Below, piece after piece: positions 37,766 to 46,918 of a stretch of 64,000 bases of DNA. The translations under genes were made by a program, and so were the position numbers. The notes under the pieces are model-generated. The model saw only the letters and a program-made list of their open reading frames with translations, did no database searches and was not told the origin of the DNA. The DNA is from Haladaptatus cibarius D43 (GTDB lineage: Archaea > Halobacteriota > Halobacteria > Halobacteriales > Haladaptataceae): the NCBI RefSeq assembly GCF_000710615.1, contig NZ_JDTH01000010.1, positions 49,851 to 113,850 of the forward strand. The letters are read 5' to 3'. Positions within the stretch are counted from its first letter, which is position 1. Each line of letters starts with the position of its first letter.

Positions 37766-39175
37766 TTACTCAGAGACAGATGCCGCCTCGGGTCGTTGGT
37801 TGGTGAACACACTGACAACAACAATTATTACTACTGCAATCGGTGCTGAAACGATAACAGCGTTCAATTCAAATGGTTGTCCAAGAACGGTGTCCCAAAG
37901 GATTGTAATGACAAACCCCACGATCATACCAGATACCCCGCCTATCTTCGTCAGCCGATCTCGTATAAGAAAGATTGCAAATAATGCTGGTGTAATCGTT
38001 GCACCATACGCTGTATAGGCGAGAATTTGAATGGAAAGGATTGTCGGGAAATATTGGCCGAGTATAAACGCAAAAAGACCAAGCACTACGATGATAACGC
38101 GAGTAAGCCAAAACACTCGCTTGTCTGATGCCTCCGGATTGATAAATCCTCGATAGAGATCTTGAGATATGTTTGTACTCGCGGAGAGCAGATAGGAGTT
38201 TCCAGTTGTAATGATAAATGCAGATGCAGCAGCCAAAAGAATCCCGCCAACCCACCGCGGAATCACGGTCGTCATCGAGATCATTGCCATTCCTGGATCA
38301 ATATTTGGAAACCGTACTCGAGCAGCAAACGCGATTATTGGGATTATGATACCACCAGCAGCAACGCCGATAAACCAGCCAACCATTCCTCGATTCGTTC
38401 CCTTATCCGTACGCCCGGCGACGATCCGCTGATACATATTCTGATCAGCAAGAATTAACAGAAGCACCGGCGCCCAATAGCCGAGAAATTGTATTCCAGT
38501 CAACGTTCCAAACGGCTGCAGTGCCGATTGTGGAACTTGAGTTGTTACCGAATTCCATCCACCAACACTCGAAAGGATGAAGGGCAAACCAATGAGGAGG
38601 CCAATTAACATTAAGAATGCACTGATAGCGTCCGTGTATGCAACAGACATCAATCCACCAAGCATTGCGAGTCCGATGATCATAACGGCAGCAATGAGCG
38701 TCCCAGTCTCGACGGAAATTCCGGTGGTGACGTTTAGTACAAAGCCGAGTCCGATGAACTGGTACGAGACGATACCCACGTACGCGACTGCAATAACGAC
38801 TAATCCGATAGCTTTGGCTTCTTTGCCGATTCCCTCCTCCAATATCTCCGGGATTGTGTATTTGTTATAACCTCGAATCCACGGTGCTAACATTCGGAGA
38901 GCCCCGACGCCGATGAGCGCAGCGGTTCCAAGCAAGAATGCCGGCCAAATCCCAAACTGATATGCGACCGAATTCCCGCCACCTGTGATACTCCCCGAAC
39001 CCATCCATGTCGCGAGTAGCGTTCCAGCAACGATTACTGAACCTAAGCTTCTACCGGCAAGAAGGAAATCCTCCGCTGTTTCCGCTTTGTTATAGGCCCA
39101 AATCCCGATTCCAATCATTACGATCAAATAGCCTGCGACAGGATACAACAGTACGATATCTGACTGTACGGCCAT
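37766..39175 (-). CDS. Sodium:solute symporter (SSS family), substrate unknown
   Basis: This 469-residue, multi-spanning protein has the SSS core ADQNMYQRIVAGRTDKGTN and an N-terminal GRSLGSVIVAGTLLATWMGSGSITGG. It lacks the PutP-type ERSSGMSGW motif seen at 3.7 kb, so it likely carries another amino acid, an organic acid or choline-like solute. A short gap with TATA-like sequence precedes the divergent M24 gene at 39,313, suggesting shared control with that creatinase-like protein. Confidence 0.85.
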   Translation of the reverse strand: MAVQSDIVLLYPVAGYLIVMIGIGIWAYNKAETAEDFLLAGRSLGSVIVAGTLLATWMGSGSITGGGNSVAYQFGIWPAFLLGTAALIGVGALRMLAPWIRGYNKYTIPEILEEGIGKEAKAIGLVVIAVAYVGIVSYQFIGLGFVLNVTTGISVETGTLIAAVMIIGLAMLGGLMSVAYTDAISAFLMLIGLLIGLPFILSSVGGWNSVTTQVPQSALQPFGTLTGIQFLGYWAPVLLLILADQNMYQRIVAGRTDKGTNRGMVGWFIGVAAGGIIIPIIAFAARVRFPNIDPGMAMISMTTVIPRWVGGILLAAASAFIITTGNSYLLSASTNISQDLYRGFINPEASDKRVFWLTRVIIVVLGLFAFILGQYFPTILSIQILAYTAYGATITPALFAIFLIRDRLTKIGGVSGMIVGFVITILWDTVLGQPFELNAVIVSAPIAVVIIVVVSVFTNQRPEAASVSE

Positions 39176-39312
39176 CGATTATCCCTCCTCGACCATTTCT
39201 TGCTGTATACATTGGATATACATGTTATAGTTTATCGCAGTTGTTTTTTCCATGGTTAACCCTATCACGGGGTTAGAAATAAATTTACGGTGTACCGTGT
39301 TTTGTCTCTCTT

Positions 39313-40485
39313 ATGGATCGACTACGCATCCCAAATGAAGAGTATCGAGAACGAGCGAAGACCCTGTTTTCACGTGCTCACGAAGACGGGTATGACGGCG
39401 TAGTGCTGTTTGGTGCGCTAAATGTATACTATGTAACTGGTATGTATCATCTTCCGACCGAGCGTCCGTGCGCCGTTGGATTGACCGATGAGCGTATCGA
39501 TATCGTCGTTCCACGACTAGAACGGGAACACGCCGAGCGTTCGGACTTCAACATCGATGATGTCCACGTCTACTTCGATTTTCCACAGGGTAATCCAATG
39601 ACACTGGTCGCTGAGATGTGCGAAAATCTTGGTATTGCAGAGAGTTCAGTTGCTGTTGATAGCGATGGCAGTCCACGTCGAAATGGCTATACCGGGCCAT
39701 CACTTTCCAGTCTTATTCCCGGTACTGTTGGTGTTGAGGACTACGTGACGACGATGCGTGAACGGAAAAGTGAGGCTGAAATCGATCTTATTCGTGAGGC
39801 GAGTACGTGGGCACACCTTGGACATCGACTACTCCAAGAAAAACTAGCGGTAGGGAGACGACCTATTTCGATTAGTGCCGAGGTCGAAGTTGAAGGAACC
39901 GATGCAATACTTGATACTCTTGGTGAACGATATGAGATGACGAGTTGGTCGCGTCCAATGCAATGTAACTTCACGACTGGCTCAGTTACTTCGCTACCTC
40001 ACAGCGTTGACCAGACGACACGTATTCGAGAGGGAGACAACATCGTTACAATCGTTAAGCCCACCATCGGTGGGTATACGACTGAACTTGAGCGGACTTT
40101 GATTGTTGGTGAGCCATCGGACGAGCAGCGAGATTACTTTGAGATAATGTGTGAGTCACAAAAAGTCGCGATCGACACAATTGAACCTGGTATCGAATAC
40201 GCGGCCGTCGAAGAAGCAGTTATGAGCTATTATAAAGAACAGGGTGTGCATGAATACGTGCAACACCATATCGGACACAATATCGGAATGGAAGGACACG
40301 AGCGTCCATTTCTCGATCGAGGATATGACGGCACGATATCACCGGGAGAACTGTATACCGTTGAACCAGGGTTCTATGTTCCTGAAGTCGGCGGATTTCG
40401 CCATTCTGATACGATACTCGTCACTGAGACAGGAACGGACACTCTGACATACTATCCTCGAGATATCGACCAACTCATAGTTTAA
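39313..40485 (+). CDS. M24-fold protein, creatinase-like (metal ligands altered), second copy
   Basis: This 390-residue homolog of the 10.3 kb protein has HHIGHNIGMEGHERPFLDRG and YTVEPGFYVPEVGGFRHSD. The first metal-binding Asp pair is missing: the segment reads VKPTIGGYTTELERT. TxLERT and GGFRxHD-like motifs match the metal-free creatinase group rather than prolidases. It is divergent from an SSS symporter and followed by the S9 peptidase. Creatine or another N-substituted glycine is a possible substrate; an inactive or altered peptidase is also possible. Confidence 0.8.
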   Translation: MDRLRIPNEEYRERAKTLFSRAHEDGYDGVVLFGALNVYYVTGMYHLPTERPCAVGLTDERIDIVVPRLEREHAERSDFNIDDVHVYFDFPQGNPMTLVAEMCENLGIAESSVAVDSDGSPRRNGYTGPSLSSLIPGTVGVEDYVTTMRERKSEAEIDLIREASTWAHLGHRLLQEKLAVGRRPISISAEVEVEGTDAILDTLGERYEMTSWSRPMQCNFTTGSVTSLPHSVDQTTRIREGDNIVTIVKPTIGGYTTELERTLIVGEPSDEQRDYFEIMCESQKVAIDTIEPGIEYAAVEEAVMSYYKEQGVHEYVQHHIGHNIGMEGHERPFLDRGYDGTISPGELYTVEPGFYVPEVGGFRHSDTILVTETGTDTLTYYPRDIDQLIV

Positions 40486-40651
40486 CTAGCGGCTCTCATT
40501 GGAGAAAGCAGTGAGTGCGAACGCGGACGGATCATTTTCCGCTGGTTCGGGAAACACGAGAAATATTCATATTGATTTCTAAATGATATTTTTCTGTTGA
40601 TAGATAGAGAGATGGATAACTACTTTATCAGTATAACCAAAGGACTCAACG

Positions 40652-42865
40652 ATGGTGTCACATAAAGCGTACGAGCGCGCTGAGAAATTTCTCCCAAAGA
40701 ACATTGAACCACTTATCTTGAACGACGATATCGACATTCACTGGATCGGTGACAGCGATCGATTCTGGTATCGTCGAGAGTGCCGTAACGGAAAAGAATT
40801 CGTTCGAATCAATCCGGACAAGGACACCCGCACACCGGCATTTGATCACGAGCAACTTGCGGAAGCGATTGCAAGAGAGACAGAGGTTCTCTACGATCAA
40901 TGGAGTCTCCCGTTTGATGAGTTTGAATACACCGATGACGAGTCGGCTATCCTATTTTCTGTACAAGAAACACAATATAAGTGTGACCTCTCGACCTATA
41001 CTTGCGAAACAGTACCGCAAAAGGAAGAACATCCCGGTGAGTCACCTGATGGACGTTGGGTCGCATTCGTTGAGAATCATAATCTGTACGTGCGCGATAC
41101 GGTGAATCGAGAAGTTATCCAGTTAACAGCAGACGGTGAGGAACAGTATGGCTATGCAACGCCCTTCTCCTCGCCGGTGGATATGGTTGAACAAAGTACG
41201 CAAGATATTGACCACTCGATCGAAGTAAAGTGGTCACCCGATTCAAATCGTTTAGTGACATATCGATTAGATCAACGCTCAGCTAGACGGTTCGCGCTTG
41301 TCCAATCATCACCTGATGACCAAATGCGTCCAAGACACTACACATACACGTATCCACTTCCTGGTGAAAATGGATTACCTCTCGCAGAGCCAGTCGTTTT
41401 TGATGTCAAACGGCGTTCTAGAGTCGAATTGAACGTCGATCCAATTCCTGTTCTGTACTTTGGCGGTGAACCACTGTTTGACTGGTATGGGGATGGCGAA
41501 CGCTTGCACTACGTTCGTCGGTCTCGTGGTTTCGGGTCGGCGAAGTTCTTTAAAGTTGATGCGACCACTGGGTCGTCTCGAATGCTAATCGAAGAGGAAT
41601 CGGACACCTTAGTTGACCCACGGATGTCTCATGCACGGATAGTCAACGATGGAGAGGAAATACTCTGGACATCAGAACAAAGCGGATGGCACCATATCTA
41701 CCTCATCGACGGCAAAACGGGTGATGAGAAGCGCCAGATTACGGATGGTGAGTGGGTCGTGCGTGACATCAAGCACGTCGACGAGACCAACAGACAAATT
41801 TACTTTACTGCCAGTGGTCGGGAAGCGAATCGTGATCCATATCTTCGTCATCTCTATCGGGTCAACTTCGACGGATCAAATTTTACACTCCTTACGCCCG
41901 AGTTGGCTGACCATACCGTCACGATTTCACCGTCGGGAGATTTTGTCATCGATACCCACTCTCGAGTTGACACACCGCCCAGTACGGTGCTTCGACGAAG
42001 TGCGAGTGGAGATATAATACGAGAGTTAGAGAAAGCAGAGGTTGGACAGTTGCGCAGCACTGGTTGGATGCCCCCAGAATCCTTTGAAGTCGCTGCAGCA
42101 GACGGTGAAACCGATATCTATGGAGTTATGTGGCGCCCTTCGGACTTTGATCCTACAAAACAGTATCCTGTAATTGAACACATATACACGGGACCACACA
42201 ACTATTTCGTGCCGAAGGGATTCGACGCATATCGATCCAACGCACAATCGATCGCTGAACTCGGATTCGTCGTTGTTATGGTTGACGGTCGTGGAACTGG
42301 ACGGCGTTCAAAGGCGTTCCGAGACTGTTCTTACAAGAACCTGAGCCGAGATGGAATTGAGGATCACAAAGCGACTCTTCGCCAGTTAGCAGCAGAGCAC
42401 TCGTACATGGATCTCTCACGAGTAGGGATATACGGCCACTCTGCCGGCGGATATGATTCAGCTCGCGCACTCCTCCAGCATCCGAATTTTTACGATGTTG
42501 CGGTCTCGTCAAGCGGAAATCACGACCATCGCCTGGACAAAGCTTCGTGGAACGAAATGTGGATGGATTACCCAGTAGACGACCAGTATCGCGAACAATC
42601 GAATGTCACAATTGCTGATCAATTGGAAGGTGAACTATTGCTAATACATGGTGAATTGGATCAAAATGTCCATCCGGCTGCTACGCTCAGGTTCGCAAAT
42701 GCCCTTATGGAAGCCAACAAGGACTTCGATATGCTCATCATTCCCAATCAGCACCATGGTCTCGACGACCACCCATATTTCATCCGCGCTCGATGGGATT
42801 ACTTCGTCAAACACCTCTACAACACCGATCCGCCGAAGGAGTTCGATATTAGTACCTATCGGTAA
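40652..42865 (+). CDS. S9 family peptidase, dipeptidyl peptidase IV type
   Basis: This 737-residue protein has an N-terminal beta-propeller (about residues 40-480; repeats such as SPDGRWVAFVENHNLYVRD and KWSPDSNRLVTYRL) and a C-terminal alpha/beta hydrolase. The triad is visible: Ser in GIYGHSAGGYDS (near 595), Asp in GELDQNVHP (near 668) and His in NQHHGLDDH (near 700). DPP-IV enzymes remove X-Pro dipeptides. No signal peptide is seen, so it is probably cytoplasmic and acts on imported peptides, complementing the M24 Xaa-Pro peptidase. Confidence 0.9.
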   Translation: MVSHKAYERAEKFLPKNIEPLILNDDIDIHWIGDSDRFWYRRECRNGKEFVRINPDKDTRTPAFDHEQLAEAIARETEVLYDQWSLPFDEFEYTDDESAILFSVQETQYKCDLSTYTCETVPQKEEHPGESPDGRWVAFVENHNLYVRDTVNREVIQLTADGEEQYGYATPFSSPVDMVEQSTQDIDHSIEVKWSPDSNRLVTYRLDQRSARRFALVQSSPDDQMRPRHYTYTYPLPGENGLPLAEPVVFDVKRRSRVELNVDPIPVLYFGGEPLFDWYGDGERLHYVRRSRGFGSAKFFKVDATTGSSRMLIEEESDTLVDPRMSHARIVNDGEEILWTSEQSGWHHIYLIDGKTGDEKRQITDGEWVVRDIKHVDETNRQIYFTASGREANRDPYLRHLYRVNFDGSNFTLLTPELADHTVTISPSGDFVIDTHSRVDTPPSTVLRRSASGDIIRELEKAEVGQLRSTGWMPPESFEVAAADGETDIYGVMWRPSDFDPTKQYPVIEHIYTGPHNYFVPKGFDAYRSNAQSIAELGFVVVMVDGRGTGRRSKAFRDCSYKNLSRDGIEDHKATLRQLAAEHSYMDLSRVGIYGHSAGGYDSARALLQHPNFYDVAVSSSGNHDHRLDKASWNEMWMDYPVDDQYREQSNVTIADQLEGELLLIHGELDQNVHPAATLRFANALMEANKDFDMLIIPNQHHGLDDHPYFIRARWDYFVKHLYNTDPPKEFDISTYR

Positions 42866-43207
42866 ATCCCGTACCGCTACAATCCAATCACGGTTGTCCA
42901 CCAGATATTCTTATGCAACCGATGAATTTTGAATATCGGTTCTTGATGGAGACGATTTCGGCGCGCTATCAAGATCTGTGCAGGTAGTAAACGTCGAGGT
43001 ACAATTGACAATCAAATCCGAAAGCAAACAGTGAGGACAGAAACCACGACACAAATTGATTCAGCTGTTGAAGTGTACAAACTGAGAGACAAATTTCGTT
43101 CAAGGCGGATTCTCTGAGGAGTTCATTGACGTCGTGGAAGTCGGTCATTCTGGTAATGATGTCGCGTTAGCAGCGTTTTTGAGCTTGGACTAACCGATTG
43201 ATGAGTA
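42866..43207. other. Intergenic; end of the island with a plus-strand coding remnant
   Basis: From about 43,090 a plus-strand frame ending at TAA 43191-43193 reads GGFSEEFIDVVEVGHSGND and a short tail, without a start codon. It is an orphan 3' end, probably of an inserted element. The rest shows no recognisable feature. This is the boundary between the catabolic island and a transposon-rich zone. Confidence 0.35.
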
Positions 43208-43681
43208 GTGGCACTCTCACCTTACTCCCGGCATGCTGTTTTCCAAACTATTGCGGCGAAATCATACTACAACTGGCCTGTTTATGACGCAACCCAGCTA
43301 TATGACTGCAGTTCACTCGATGCGCTTGAAGAAGATATTCGGACTGTTGCAACGGTGTGGTTCGCTCATGAAGATCACGACTCTGTTGATGATTTCATAG
43401 TTGACCTTCCGCTGGAGTATGTCGATTTCGAAACACACGACCGTTATCATGGCTCAACTACGTACAAAATGACGACGTTGGTGCGTGCATTTCTCCTGAA
43501 GGAGGTGTACGGATGGGAGCATGAAACGGCACTTATCGAGTATCTAAAGCAGAACCCATCCATTCGGCAGCGACTTGGGTTTTCGGTTGTGCTGGATCAG
43601 TCGACGCTCTGGCGAACATGGCATCAACGGTTTCCGACCGATTTGCAGGAGACAATTCTCGAGGGTGCCCGAATCATCTGA
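43208..43681 (+). pseudogene. Transposase N-terminal fragment (DDE type, haloarchaeal IS)
   Basis: A 157-residue frame from GTG 43208. It carries a transposase N-terminal domain (FETHDRYHGSTTYKMTTLVRAF, YLKQNPSIRQRLGF, DQSTLWRTWHQRF) and stops before any of the catalytic DDE residues; a complete enzyme would be around 500-550 residues. It is similar in layout to the degraded transposase at 47-48.6 kb. It is an inactive relic, truncated where the next small gene starts. Confidence 0.65.
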
Positions 43682-43686
43682 TAGGC

Positions 43687-43920
43687 ATGTCCTCTCCTCG
43701 TGACCGGTCTTCCTCGCTTAGTCCACTCGCCCGCGACACCCGTGACGCACTCGACTCCGCTATTTCCTCGGATGTGGGTTTCAGCTACGAATACGCATAT
43801 TCGCTACTTGCGGAGGAAGAAAATCTTGACAAGCAGACGGCCGGCGACATCATCGACCAGCTCTTGTCACGTGGCCATCTCTACGAAGTCGACGGTGAAC
43901 TCCGTCTCACGGATCATTAG
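43687..43920 (+). CDS. Small 77-residue haloarchaeal protein, winged-helix-like
   Basis: It begins MSSPRDRSSS, then a helical region (ARDTRDALDSAISSD, YEYAYSLLAEEEN, KQTAGDIIDQLLSRGHLY) ending in a short beta wing EVDGELRLTDH. The pattern resembles a small winged helix, but no family is named here. It starts 6 bases after the transposase fragment and may be a passenger of that element. Confidence 0.5.
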   Translation: MSSPRDRSSSLSPLARDTRDALDSAISSDVGFSYEYAYSLLAEEENLDKQTAGDIIDQLLSRGHLYEVDGELRLTDH

Positions 43921-43964
43921 AAGCACTTTCCTCATCTGGAATGATTCACTGCATTCCAGAACCG

Positions 43965-44070
43965 CTACTTGTCGGGACGGGGTGCATTCTCGTACTTGAG
44001 CATCTTGTCGAGTTTGTCGCTGATCGTCTCGTAGATTCGTTGGAGCGTCTCCTCGGTAGACGGTGATATT
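43965..44070 (-). pseudogene. Orphan 3' end of an unknown gene
   Basis: A minus-strand frame ending at TAG 43965-43967 encodes about 33 residues of helical sequence (STEETLQRIYETISDKLDK, then a KYENAPRPDK tail) with no start codon. It is a leftover from an insertion or deletion. Confidence 0.35.
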
Positions 44071-44160
44071 TCTGACTGAGTGAGAGTATATTAGAATATA
44101 AGTATACATTATTATTTTTAATTCGTTAATTATAAATAGTGAATAGTATGTGTTGAAAAT

Positions 44161-45612
44161 ATGGGTCGTAAAGAAACTCATAAAGAAGTGGAAAGCAGCG
44201 TGAGTAGACGGACTGTACTTACATCAGCAGGTGCCCTAGCCGGCACAGGAATGGTTGGGACTAACATGGTTAGTGCCAAGCCGAAAGGTAAACGTGAATT
44301 TGTGGGTGTTTCCTACGAAGCGGTTTCTGAAACATCACAAGGTACGGCTTCCGCACGCCTGAAAACACATACTGATGGAACTCTCAGTGGAGAACTCCAA
44401 TTTGCTGGATTCACCGTGCCGATTGGTAAGAAAGAATCTCTTAAACCAGACCTAGAGAGGAACGGGGTTCGGAAATATAAAATCGTATCTAGAGATAATA
44501 AACATAAAAAAGACGACCTACCTCTCATCATCAGGTTTGAAGTTGAAAATAATGAGCTGGTAGCTGGGTTTGCAACGAGACCGCGTTCCGATTATGAAAA
44601 TCTCGGATTTGCCTTAGCAGCTATAGATCGACCTCGAAAAAATTCGCTAAGCACAGATGGAATTGAACGAACAATTGAAAGTGGGTTACTACCGGATCAA
44701 AATAATAATGTTACTGTTAACGAAACCGGACTCCCTCGAAAAAGTGACTCATCTGGCGACATGACTCTCACAGATCCAAGTAGCTTGTCTAATGAATCAT
44801 CCAGCGACGTCAGCATACAAGGATCGACAACAACTGGACTCCTTTCTGAATGGACTAGATCTGGAAAGAAAAAATGGACGCCTGCAGACCATTGTTCTGA
44901 TCAACGTACTATGGCTTCTAGTTGGGATTATAACCTTGCATTTATGGGATCAAATACGTATCAGCATGAAGCTGATGAGATCGAAACTAACGACCTCTCA
45001 GTTTGGTACTGTCATAGTCACTTTGAAGAAAAACCAGAAAGTATACTGGCCAGGTATGACGGAGTAAATACTGAGCCGTATCCGACTAATGTAGAGTACC
45101 AAGTCTATCTTGGCAGTGGAGAAAATCGGAATAATATTGATTTCAGGAGTCCAGGCCCTACTGACGACCCCAATGATGGTGGAAAAGATAATGGCTTAGG
45201 AGGACTTGTACTGGACTTCGCTGCCGCTGCGAGCGGGCCATACGGGGCAGCAGGCAAAGCGGTTATTGACTATCTATTTGGAGGCTCAAATGATCCAGTA
45301 AACTACCATAAAGAGAACTACACTGATGACGACGGTGATCCTGTGACCAAAATGGTTTGGGATATTGATCACGTTGGGTTTAGCCGAAGCAAGATTCCAG
45401 GAAGCCCAAACCAAGGTCCAGGTGTCCAGTTTTCGGTTTATAATAGTCACTCTGCAGGTAGGACGGGTTATGTTCAGGGTAAATCCCGATTCTCCTTTAC
45501 CCATCACCGATATCCAGAGAACACCTGTCGGGGTGGGCTTAGTCATCGTTATGCAGTTACAACGTCCTACACTTATGCTGGAGCAAGTTACGAATCTATA
45601 CCCACACAGTAG
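44161..45612 (+). CDS. Tat-signal secreted protein, unknown function
   Basis: This 483-residue protein has a Tat signal (SRRTVLTSAGALAGTGMVG) and no lipobox Cys, so it is probably released or surface-held. The middle (about 150-260) is Ser/Thr/Asn-rich and low in complexity; the C-terminal third (LVLDFAAAASGPYGAAGKAVIDYLFGG, then RFSFTHHRYPENTCRGGLSHRYAV) looks like a folded beta domain. I do not recognise the family. It converges on a beta-propeller lipoprotein gene 2 bases away and lies between transposase relics. Confidence 0.7.
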   Translation: MGRKETHKEVESSVSRRTVLTSAGALAGTGMVGTNMVSAKPKGKREFVGVSYEAVSETSQGTASARLKTHTDGTLSGELQFAGFTVPIGKKESLKPDLERNGVRKYKIVSRDNKHKKDDLPLIIRFEVENNELVAGFATRPRSDYENLGFALAAIDRPRKNSLSTDGIERTIESGLLPDQNNNVTVNETGLPRKSDSSGDMTLTDPSSLSNESSSDVSIQGSTTTGLLSEWTRSGKKKWTPADHCSDQRTMASSWDYNLAFMGSNTYQHEADEIETNDLSVWYCHSHFEEKPESILARYDGVNTEPYPTNVEYQVYLGSGENRNNIDFRSPGPTDDPNDGGKDNGLGGLVLDFAAAASGPYGAAGKAVIDYLFGGSNDPVNYHKENYTDDDGDPVTKMVWDIDHVGFSRSKIPGSPNQGPGVQFSVYNSHSAGRTGYVQGKSRFSFTHHRYPENTCRGGLSHRYAVTTSYTYAGASYESIPTQ

Positions 45613-45614
45613 GT

Positions 45615-46862
45615 TTAGGCGAATCGGTAGAGATTTTTTCCTTTAATTGCATATACGCTCTCTTCATCTGACGACAGATATTCTACATATCCCGAGTTGT
45701 GGAATGAAAAGTCGGTAACTAATTCACCTGTTTGTTGGCTTCTCATTTGGAGTATGTTCTTTTTTGAGTTTAGAGAGGCTACAAGACTGTTTAGAATAGC
45801 GGGATACACTGTGGCTGATTTTTCACGCCATAATTCTTTTCCCGTCTTTGCATTAAGACTTCGAACACCATCATCAAAGAAGTAGACTACCTGATTTGAG
45901 ACACCAAGCTCGTACACGTTTTCGGTTGTCTTTGTAGTCCACTGGAGTCGTTCTTTTTCGGGGTTGACAGCGTACACACCATTCTCGTTAGCCGCACCTG
46001 GGCCCGAGGAATGTGAAGTACCGTACAAGAGTCCATTTGAGGCAGCCAAGCTAAATTCAACTGAAACAGGAATCGAAAACTCTTTCTCTACTTTTCCAGA
46101 TATTATATCGGCCACTTTTATTTTAGTTTTTCCACCATCTGTGACCGGAATATAGATCTGGTCATCAACAATAGCTGTCGCTGGTATCGATCGGTCTTGA
46201 TAGCCATTTTTCTTATTACTACCGAGGAATGGCAACGATGAACCGGTACTGGGGAACCGCCACAATGTCTCGCCGCTAGCTGCGTCTAGAGCTTGGACTA
46301 AATTCGTTTTCGACCCCTGTTGAGTAACGATTGCGATACCGGACGAATGGAGGCGGACTAAAGCATTTGCTGTAATCTTTGTTTGCCATTTTGGTGCTCC
46401 GCTTTGTCGGTTAAGAGCATAGATAACACTCTTTGATTGGCTATCTTGTCCAAACTGGACGTTCACATAGACCGTTTTCGTATCTATTGTTGGAGCACCG
46501 ATGCTCACATTTTTATTTTCCTTATCCCTTGGGTTGAATGTCCAACTCTTTTTACCAGTATCGGCATCAAGTTCACATAACACTTCGCTAGACTGCTCTT
46601 GGAAAGTGACGTATAGCTTTCCACTGTCCGATGCGATTGCGGACGATGAAATATTTTTCATACTCCATTGTTCATTCAATGTAAAAATTGAGGGCGCACT
46701 CTTAGCTGGAGAATAGTTTGTATTCGCTGGATCATGATAAGGATGTGTCCAGTTTTGGCCAGTTAATTCTATTTTTTGGGTTGGTTTCTTATTCTTAGAC
46801 TGAGAAGCGCATCCGGCGAGTAATACAGACCCGCCCAGTTGTAGCAGATGACGACGTTTCAT
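45615..46862 (-). CDS. PQQ-type beta-propeller lipoprotein, copy 1
   Basis: This 415-residue protein has a lipobox (SVLLAGCASQ, Cys about residue 19) and repeated propeller strands such as VYVNVQFG, IYALNRQSGAPKW, LDAASGETLWRF and LNAKTGKELW. That is the BamB/PQQ_2 repeat pattern. It is lipid-anchored outside the cell and probably serves as a binding or assembly scaffold rather than an enzyme. A homologous lipoprotein sits at 49.4-50.7 kb across a transposase relic. Confidence 0.8.
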   Translation of the reverse strand: MKRRHLLQLGGSVLLAGCASQSKNKKPTQKIELTGQNWTHPYHDPANTNYSPAKSAPSIFTLNEQWSMKNISSSAIASDSGKLYVTFQEQSSEVLCELDADTGKKSWTFNPRDKENKNVSIGAPTIDTKTVYVNVQFGQDSQSKSVIYALNRQSGAPKWQTKITANALVRLHSSGIAIVTQQGSKTNLVQALDAASGETLWRFPSTGSSLPFLGSNKKNGYQDRSIPATAIVDDQIYIPVTDGGKTKIKVADIISGKVEKEFSIPVSVEFSLAASNGLLYGTSHSSGPGAANENGVYAVNPEKERLQWTTKTTENVYELGVSNQVVYFFDDGVRSLNAKTGKELWREKSATVYPAILNSLVASLNSKKNILQMRSQQTGELVTDFSFHNSGYVEYLSSDEESVYAIKGKNLYRFA

Positions 46863-46918
46863 ACTTTCACTCCTTTGATTCTAAAAGCCACATACGGATA
46901 TAATTATGCCCATTCAGG

